Assembly: GCA_029531795.1 (NCBI GenBank) | Contig: JAPEIS010000001.1 | Coordinates: forward strand, 3,472,001-3,536,000 | Source: Sclerotinia nivalis | Lineage: Eukaryota > Ascomycota > Leotiomycetes > Helotiales > Sclerotiniaceae | Direction of reading: 5' to 3' | DNA: 64,000 nucleotides | Part shown: positions 57,401 through 64,000 of the stretch, one piece after another | Layout: each line of letters opens with the position of its first letter | How positions within the stretch are numbered: the first letter of the stretch is position 1 | Notes under the pieces: generated by a model | What the model was told of the DNA's origin: nothing | Databases searched by the model: none | The model's input: the letters and a program-made list of their open reading frames with translations, nothing else | Translations under genes and position numbers: made by a program

Positions 57401-57720
57401 AAGCAATTCTTCACAAACAACACTATAGGGAAGATGGAAAACTTCGCTACGATTTAGATTGCAAAACTCTAAATAAAAATATTTAAATGGAAGATATCGT
57501 TCTACATCACGATCCTTGATCGAAAATTGACATATCACACAATACAAAACTTGCTTTCAGATGGTACGGCCCTTACAGGGTTTCGAAGAAATTAGAAGGC
57601 CTTTCCACTTATACCCTTAAAGAAATAAATGGAACCCCGCTTGATGAAATCTATACCAACGTCCGGCTCAAGAAATACATATTGCGTTCAAATCTCTTTG
57701 TTGACAATAATTCGGATGAT
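54475..57720 (+). pseudogene. RT, RNase H and integrase relic of element F
   Basis: RT keeps YLDDIGIKS (YLDD at 55429-55440). RNase H ends FDFDIKYVPGNKNTATDALS (~56220-56280). Integrase shows the zinc-finger end FCSVCQFRSSK (~56750), GIDVTKMPDDYG (first Asp, 56840), IIVDNGLENKG (second Asp, 57005), AYHPQINGIVEK (Glu, 57090) and a GPY/F module (RWYGPYRVSKKL ... DEIYTNVRLKKYIL, 57560-57690). All catalytic acidic residues seen are retained despite stops between the domains. Confidence 0.85.
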
Positions 57721-58147
57721 CTTTGCGATTGGATCAACAAAAAATACCAAATATCGAAACATTCACGTTCTTCAAAACAAACAAACAATCAAGGATTGTT
57801 TTTTACCCGATTATAGGATGATCTAGATCCTAAAGGAAAGAAAGAGATACAAAAAGCCAAAGAAAAGTTGTTATCACAAATTCCTACTCATCGATTGCGA
57901 AATGCAAACAAGAAGTCGTCCTAAGTTTCTAAAAAGGAAAGGATGTTTAGGTTTTATTGAAAAATCTGAAAAACCTATAATACAGCTAATCTCACCCTTT
58001 GAATAGTTCTTAACAACTTTCAATCAACTCTTGAACAATTCAATACCTCTTTTATAAATCTTATTCCTTCAACAAAAAGCCATCGAACCTTTATACACTC
58101 GTTTATATTTATTTCATCTTTCATACTCTCTTTTATTTAATTTTTTC

Positions 58148-61100
58148 ATAATATCTGAAGAAGGATCTAGCCAAACTATAATCCCTCACCCCTTTGAAAA
58201 TACTCCCTTCCTTGTTCAATACAAAAATCAATCCTTTAAAAGTGAAATCGAAGCCTTTACATTCATTGACACTCTCGATATAAAGGAAAAATACAACGCT
58301 CTTGAATACTGGCTCAATTATTCATTGAACATTACTAACTATATCAAAGATTTTGCCAGCGAAGTGAAAAATCGAATCAAAGATCAGAACCTCTACAAAG
58401 CAATCAGTCTTTCCAAAGCTGACTACTTAGCTAAGAACAATAAAGCAATCCAATTCGTCGAACAACGCTGCAACAAAGCTAAAGAGGGTCTCAAAAACCT
58501 CAAGAAAATCTGAACCTCTGCCCTCAGAAAAGCTCTTGTGCAATTATGGTCGGAGGATTCGACTTTGAAAAATGCATCAACAAGAACGAATATTATCTAT
58601 TGTGCTTCCCACTTTAGCCCCTAGATTCTTGTCAAGTTCCTGAATGGAATCATAGCCAACTATCTCTGCCGAAAGAGAAACAAAAGAGCAAAAAAGTATT
58701 GCCCTGTAGATTTCTATTCTATATATAAATTCATTACAAAAGCCGATACGAAGAGTAAAAAGGACTGGATCCCTCTTTCTTTTGACCTTGATCAAGACCC
58801 CGTCCTCAAGAACTGTAGGCTCACTCTCGATCGTTTTAGGTTCTTAAGAGAATATAAAGAAAATGAAACTCCTTCTAATATCAAGCAAAACGATAAACCT
58901 ATTCGTGAAATGAATATAATAACTATCACTTCAATGCCCAACAAGGACAAAACTGAATCGGACAATAAAGAAAAATTGGATATAATGGCTTCTCTAACTT
59001 CCATTTGCATACATCGGCTCCTCCATTCTCAGACTATTGTATCGATCTCGGAACCTACTATTGCAAATATCGATAAATAGCAAAAGCGAAATTATTAGTT
59101 CGATCTCTCGAAGAATACCCCTTCACACCCATCAATTTTAGATAAATACATTCCTCGCTGCTGTACGACTGATTATAACCAGAAGCTTATTTCGGAAGAG
59201 AACAATTCTACAGACTCCGATAATTTTAAGACCATCTTAAATTCTTCCCGGGACTTGAAAAGCTGTACCTGCAGTTCTAACTTCCAATTTGATGAGGAAT
59301 AATACTCGTTGATAGACGATAGCTATATTGTTAATCAAATAGAATAGAAGATTATTGTATCATTGAATAAAAGTATTATTATCAATACTCCTTATATATA
59401 TCACTTACATACATTAACAAAACTCCTGGATCTAAAGACAAAGTATATTTCGGCCAAGGAATTACGGAATCGATTAGCTATTGTAGCTAAGAATCGAGAA
59501 CGTATTAATAAAATGAAATTAATTGAAGAGTTTTATCCTTGATTCCGCCCTTATTTATCTCTAGCACAAAAACGATCGAAACAAACTTTCGATCTTTATC
59601 GTTTTAACCCAAAAGAAAGTACCTATTCTTCCAATATAATCGAATCCCTCAAATCGGATCTTCACCAAAAAGTACCTTTAACAAAAGATATCTTCCGAAA
59701 GGATTCTGTTTTACGAATTCCGGAGTTCCAATAGATCTTCGAACTCAAAGACTTCCTTGATATATTCCTTCTTTATAATAATGTTTTTGCTACTTACAAA
59801 TAGCATTTCCGTAAGATTCTTAAAAGAAATCCACTTTCAAATTGTTACTTTTCTTTTGTTCAATTTTTTTTTAAAAATGATCTATCTTTGTAACGAATTG
59901 CTATTCACGCTCAAGAAAACCATAAGTTCCGCCTTATCCCCATTCCTTTATTGATATTACGATTTCCTGATTATAGCCAGAAGCTTACCTGCTACTATTC
60001 ATTTTCTAACCTTTTCAATCTAACTTCCAAAAAACATATATCAAAGACTTTCAAAAAGATCATTATTATAATTGACTTGCTTCAATTAGAAAAGTCAATC
60101 AAGGATATCCACAAAAAACACCAAATTTTCATTCCGAATATCTTCGATAAGAACTACAAACTAACTCGAGACCTCCTAAAGAAACATTCTTTCTTTCGTC
60201 AACCTTGGTATGATCTTGACTGGGCAATACGAAGAGATACATTCCAAAAAGCTAAGCACAACAATGATTTCTATTAAAGAGATTTGGCTAAGACTAATTC
60301 TCATACGGTCGTACTTCAATCTGATACTATTCTTCGGTTCAATAGTTCTTCGGGAACCTATAGATCTATCTTAATACTGATATCATATCTCGCTATCGTT
60401 TCTGATGATCAAAAAATAAAAGATAATAGCTCTTACGAAAGTCTTCAGCATTCCCTTCAAAATCAAACTATTCCTCTTAAGTTAAACAAACTCAATAAAA
60501 AGAATCTTTATATTCTTCACCGTTTTATTCTTAATATTAACTTTGTATTATCTGAATCTATCTCTATAACCCTCTTAGGATCATTATCGTAAAGCTCTAT
60601 TATTGTCAAACAATATACAAACATATTACTCGGACTCAACGATAACGAATTCCAAAAATAATACCAGGAATGGATTAATCAAATAATGGAAATCTTAATA
60701 CCCCTGATTGGTATATTTGTCCAAGAAGAAAAGCAATAAGGAGATTAATCCCTATTCGCAAACTACAAGACTATCAAGGAGCAATTGGAAGCTTTTCAGA
60801 ACAAAAATCTCGAATATCAAGAATTCCTAGAGAATGACGTTACTCCTGGATAGGAAATTGTCAACTTAACTAATACTGAACTCGCAACCGGAACAACCCC
60901 TTGCACTTCAAAAAGATCAAAAGAAAAGGGGGTAGAGAAACCCACTGCTGAATTTTCGGAAGATCGAAATGAGATACCCGATTCTGATCAAGAGTCAGCT
61001 CGAAAGCCATCCATACAATCAACTGAACTACAAAAGGGTCCAAAGAAATCGATCCGGAAAAAAAAGAACCCCTTTTCAAAAACAAATCAAGGATCCAAAG

Positions 61101-61273
61101 GATCAGTACCATCAATCCGATATTCAAACTATCTTCAAAGCACTCAAAAGAAATCTAAAGCGAAACCTGCTGCCAAACACCCAAAAACAATTACCACAGA
61201 AAGTACTCCTCCGGCTCAAAAGGCTAATATCGATTTTGGAAGACCCGCCCATCCAGTAGATTTGATTTCTTGA
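58148..61273 (+). pseudogene. extra ORF (ORF3, ~1040 codons) downstream of integrase in element F
   Basis: One frame runs from ATA 58148 (probably ATG changed by G-to-A; ATA-ATA-TCT-GAA-GAA) to TGA 61271, broken by more than a dozen stops of RIP-compatible type but with no frameshift that I can find. Text is coherent: FENTPFLVQYKNQSFKSEIE, NALEYWLNYSLNITNYIKDF, RTNIIYCASHFSP, HSFFRQPWYDLDWAIRRDTF, then a Lys/Ser/Pro-rich basic tail (SIRKKKNPFSKTNQGSKGS). No transmembrane anchor, RT or nuclease motif recognised, so it is not an obvious env. Function unknown. Confidence 0.7.
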
Positions 61274-61398
61274 ATTTGTAGACAATATTGACTTTTTAAA
61301 ACGATCTTAAAAAGTACTCAATAACCTTTTTCCTTAATATCCTAATCTGGTTTCTACATTGCAAATGAATTTTTGATTAGAATAGACTATATATTTCC

Positions 61399-61411
61399 GG
61401 AAGGGGAAGGA
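61399..61411 (+). other. polypurine tract of element F
   Basis: GGAAGGGGAAGGA directly before the 3' LTR. Confidence 0.8.
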
Positions 61412-61699
61412 TATGAGAAAGTTGAATTGCTAAACCCATATACATAATTAGTTCATAAACATTAGATTATATAATCCTTTATAATTAAATATAAAAAGAA
61501 AACTTTGCCTTCCCTTCTAAAATAATCAATCGTTTTCACTAATCTTTTTGTATATCTATTGTATACAATCTCTAACCTATTATTATTCACATTAGTTCTA
61601 TTATTCGAAGTTTATATAATATAATCTGATCAGTTCGTATCCTATTCCCCCTCGCAGCGTGCTATCGGGACGCACGTATCTCGACCTACCTCTTTCACA
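61412..61699 (+). repeat. 3' LTR of element F
   Basis: Begins TATGAGAAAGTTGAATTGC and ends CTCTTTCACA. The differences from the 5' LTR that I checked are transitions. Confidence 0.92.
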
Positions 61700-64000
61700 A
61701 TACTTCCCAAAAGATAGAGGATGGCTTCAGATGGTGGTAACTTTGAAAGGGTTTTTTGAGTATTTCCAATTTTATAAAAGTAAAAATAAAGAGGGGATTT
61801 TCTTTTTCTATATGAGTATAGCATATAAGCATCTTTGTGATTGAAGCGATCGTAATACACTACGAAATCGCTGTGTTGAGATTTGACTGTTAGGATATAT
61901 CCTAGTATCGTTCGATCAAAAGAAAGCATGATCGATTTGTTGCTGTAGATTATAAAAAGATCATTGTAGTTTAGTAGTGCTATAATTGTTTATAATTTAG
62001 CTTTTGCTGATTTGGTATTCGTTTTAGCAATTCTTTTCAAGGAAACAAGAGTGCAAATAGGATTGAATGGAAAGAGAAATATTGTTTCTTTTTTAATTGC
62101 TATATCTATTGTTTCGTTTTTAGAGATATCTAAATGATTAGGGATTCATCGAATTCGAACTGAACCAGGACGGGTATATAGCAAACGAAATTTGAGAGGT
62201 TAAGCGGTAGTTAGAGTATAGAAGTTTTCGAATATAGTTTGCGAGGATCCTATTGAATGAGAGTACAATCGTATAGCGACCTTCAGATTATCCAAAAAGA
62301 TTCAAAGGTTTGTAGCGAATCTGTTTGAGGGTAGTAGTATTGCAATTTGTGTATCTTTTAGAGTTACAGCTGTTTCAATATCGAAGATCTCCGTATTACA
62401 ATCGAATGAAAAAATCTATCGATCTATTTGCAGATTATATTGATAAATCATTAAACTATCTTTTGTAGAACTATCCAAAATTTTATTTTTCGAATTATTA
62501 GAGAAAACCTATAAATCGTTTATTGGGATTGTAGATAGGAATCTTACAAAGTCTTTAATTGCTTATACTTTTGAATGATTAAGAAGATTATTAATCTGGA
62601 TTTCTATAGCAATATATGATTCTTTGATTCTCCAAAAAAGAAGAACAATTGGATTGATATATTCTACTTTTGGGAGAACTAGAATTGATCTTGAAAACTT
62701 TGATTTAATAATCCTAGTTTCTTTAATCAAGATATTTTTGGTTCGAATTCGAAAAGGATGATTAGGATCAAACCGAGCGGTTCGGGTAACGAAACTTTGT
62801 AAGATCAAATTGAGTTCAATCTCAAAAGGCATTAGATTTGATTCTTTGAATAGGATTGTAGTGTTGGTTGTACAGAATACTAGAAGGATTGTTCGAGTAT
62901 TGATCAATACAATTTTGTTTAAGAGTTTCAAATATCCTTCTACTTGGTTCGATATTGTAGAATATGAACTACATTTTCTAATTCGATTAGGTCATCAAAT
63001 TTCGATTACAAAATAGCACTTTTTGAGAATACAAACTATTATTACTCGTTAAAATAGGATTGGAAAGATACCTCGAGTAATCTTTCCAAATGAATGTAGA
63101 GCGTTTGCAATTGTGAGAACTTTAGTCGATAATATCTGAACATAAGGTTTGAAATTAAGCTTTCTATCGAAGTAAACCCTTAATCATCTTAATAGCCCTG
63201 GTTTTTCTGTAATGGAAAGGATGTTAGGGTTTTCAATACTTCTTTTGGGACCTCTGAAAAAGTGGATTAGTTCAGATTTCTTCGGATCAAAAGTAATGCC
63301 TTCTGATTTCCCCCAGTTCAAAGTTTCCAGCATTTCTGATTGTAATTGATTACAGTTCGATTATAAGTTTGAGAAGAATACTATTAAAGCAATATCATCT
63401 ATATATCCAAATCTTCGAATAGGATTGCTTAACCAAAACAAAGGGGCTATATAAAGTATGAAAAGAATAAGCGAAATTGAGAAGCCTTATGGCAAACCAC
63501 ATTCAATATTAGTACTGGGTCCTGTTTCGCTGTCAAGCCGAATATGAACTGATCGATTTGTCGAGAACGATTGTATCTATCGAATTAGATTATCAGACTA
63601 TCTTTGTTCTCTGAATCGACAGACTAGGTATCCTAGAAAAACAATATCAAAAATGCCTTTGATATCTATAATTAGTAATATAGTTTTGGAGTCTAAATTC
63701 AAGACTATTTCTATATTATGTGTAAAGCAGATTGTAAGATCGATAGATGACCGAAAGGGAAGTACTCTAAATTGTTACTTGGTTAATACTTTAAGGGTTA
63801 TAGCAATCCAAGACATCTTTTTAGCGATCAAATATTCGAGATTTTTTTCTAGTATTGAAAGTAGGGTTATTGGTCTGTAGGATCTAGGGTTCGTATGATT
63901 TGATTTGTTCGGTTTTGGAATGATAACTACAATTACTGATCGAAAACATTCAGGGTGATAGTTTATTTCAAGATATTTTTGAAAGAATTGTAGAATGCTA
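61700..64000 (-). mobile_element. Tad-type LINE retrotransposon, copy 2 (cut by window end)
   Basis: Minus strand parallels copy 1 (6800 to ~9100) with fewer mutations: KSPLYFYFYKIGNTQK and EAILYLLGS (61929-61642), VLPKVEYINPIV (62931-62563), and RT text STNIECGLP stop GFSISLILFILYIAPLF, then RRFGYIDDIALI (~63530-63380). FGYIDD is the LINE RT active site. The 3' end of the LINE is truncated by element F's 3' LTR, and the 5' part lies beyond base 64000. Confidence 0.85.
62563..64000 (-). pseudogene. LINE ORF2 relic (RT core and downstream region), copy 2
   Basis: 122 codons remain open at 62931-62563. The RT core upstream (64000-63180) is broken by stops such as CAA-to-TAA in GLPQG. The order RT then C-terminal region matches fungal Tad/CgT1-type ORF2. 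Confidence 0.7.

Larger units (their letters stand above)
50608..61699 (+). mobile_element. Element F: 11.1-kb Ty3/gypsy retrotransposon with an extra 3' ORF
   Basis: Two 288-bp direct LTRs, tRNA primer-binding site, gag, protease, RT, RNase H, integrase, then a ~3.1-kb reading frame before the polypurine tract and 3' LTR. Flanks CTTAT (left) and ATACT (right) do not match. The right side is LINE copy 2 and the left side is minisatellite, so the insertion site has been rearranged or the duplication has decayed. RIP-like stops interrupt all frames. Confidence 0.92.

Noticed and set aside
58148..61273. ORF3 of element F as an env glycoprotein
   Set aside because: No signal peptide, transmembrane anchor or cleavage-site pattern seen; position alone is not enough.

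Overview
The window looks like nuclear DNA of a filamentous ascomycete. The genes have short introns (about 46-85 nt) with GT..AG ends and CTAAC/CTGAC-like branch sites. Long AT-rich blocks are littered with C-to-T/G-to-A stop codons, the footprint of repeat-induced point mutation (RIP). A leotiomycete (Sclerotiniaceae-like) host is my guess; the sequence does not prove it.

Layout. 0-6.3 kb is a gene island on the minus strand: a spliced gene ending in a CHORD-like Cys/His domain, a related intronless gene with repeated modules, a gene with one in-frame stop, and a complete seven-exon PTH11/rhodopsin-like membrane protein. 6.4-12 kb is a RIP-decayed Tad-type LINE (minus) carrying a 104-bp mini-LTR insertion. 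12.1-14.7 kb holds a solo LTR, a SINE-like insertion with a 12-bp target duplication, and a dispersed repeat. 14.77-35.25 kb is a three-deep nest of Ty3/gypsy chromoviruses: D (21178-27931, +) sits inside C (20828-34420, -), which sits inside B (14766-35249, +). Each level is proved by its own 5-bp target duplication.

38-46.3 kb is a second gene island, GC-balanced and free of RIP stops. It holds a UbiA prenyltransferase (-), a salicylate-hydroxylase-type FAD monooxygenase, a GNAT acetyltransferase, a Pyr4/PaxB-type integral-membrane terpene cyclase and an AIF/FSP1-like FAD oxidoreductase (all +). Together these resemble the tailoring core of a meroterpenoid or prenyl-quinone pathway. No polyketide synthase, P450, transporter or regulator lies in the window. 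Two solo LTRs with perfect target duplications and an inverted-repeat element lie between the cluster genes.

47.5-50.6 kb is AT-rich, with a pogo/Fot1-like MITE, another related terminus, an LTR relic and a 15-bp minisatellite. 50.6-61.7 kb is an 11.1-kb Ty3/gypsy element (F, +) with two 288-bp LTRs, PBS, PPT, gag, protease, RT/RNase H, integrase and an unusual extra ORF of about 1040 codons downstream of integrase. From 61.7 kb to the window end lies a second copy of the LINE (minus), truncated by the window edge. No rRNA, functional tRNA gene or CRISPR array was found.
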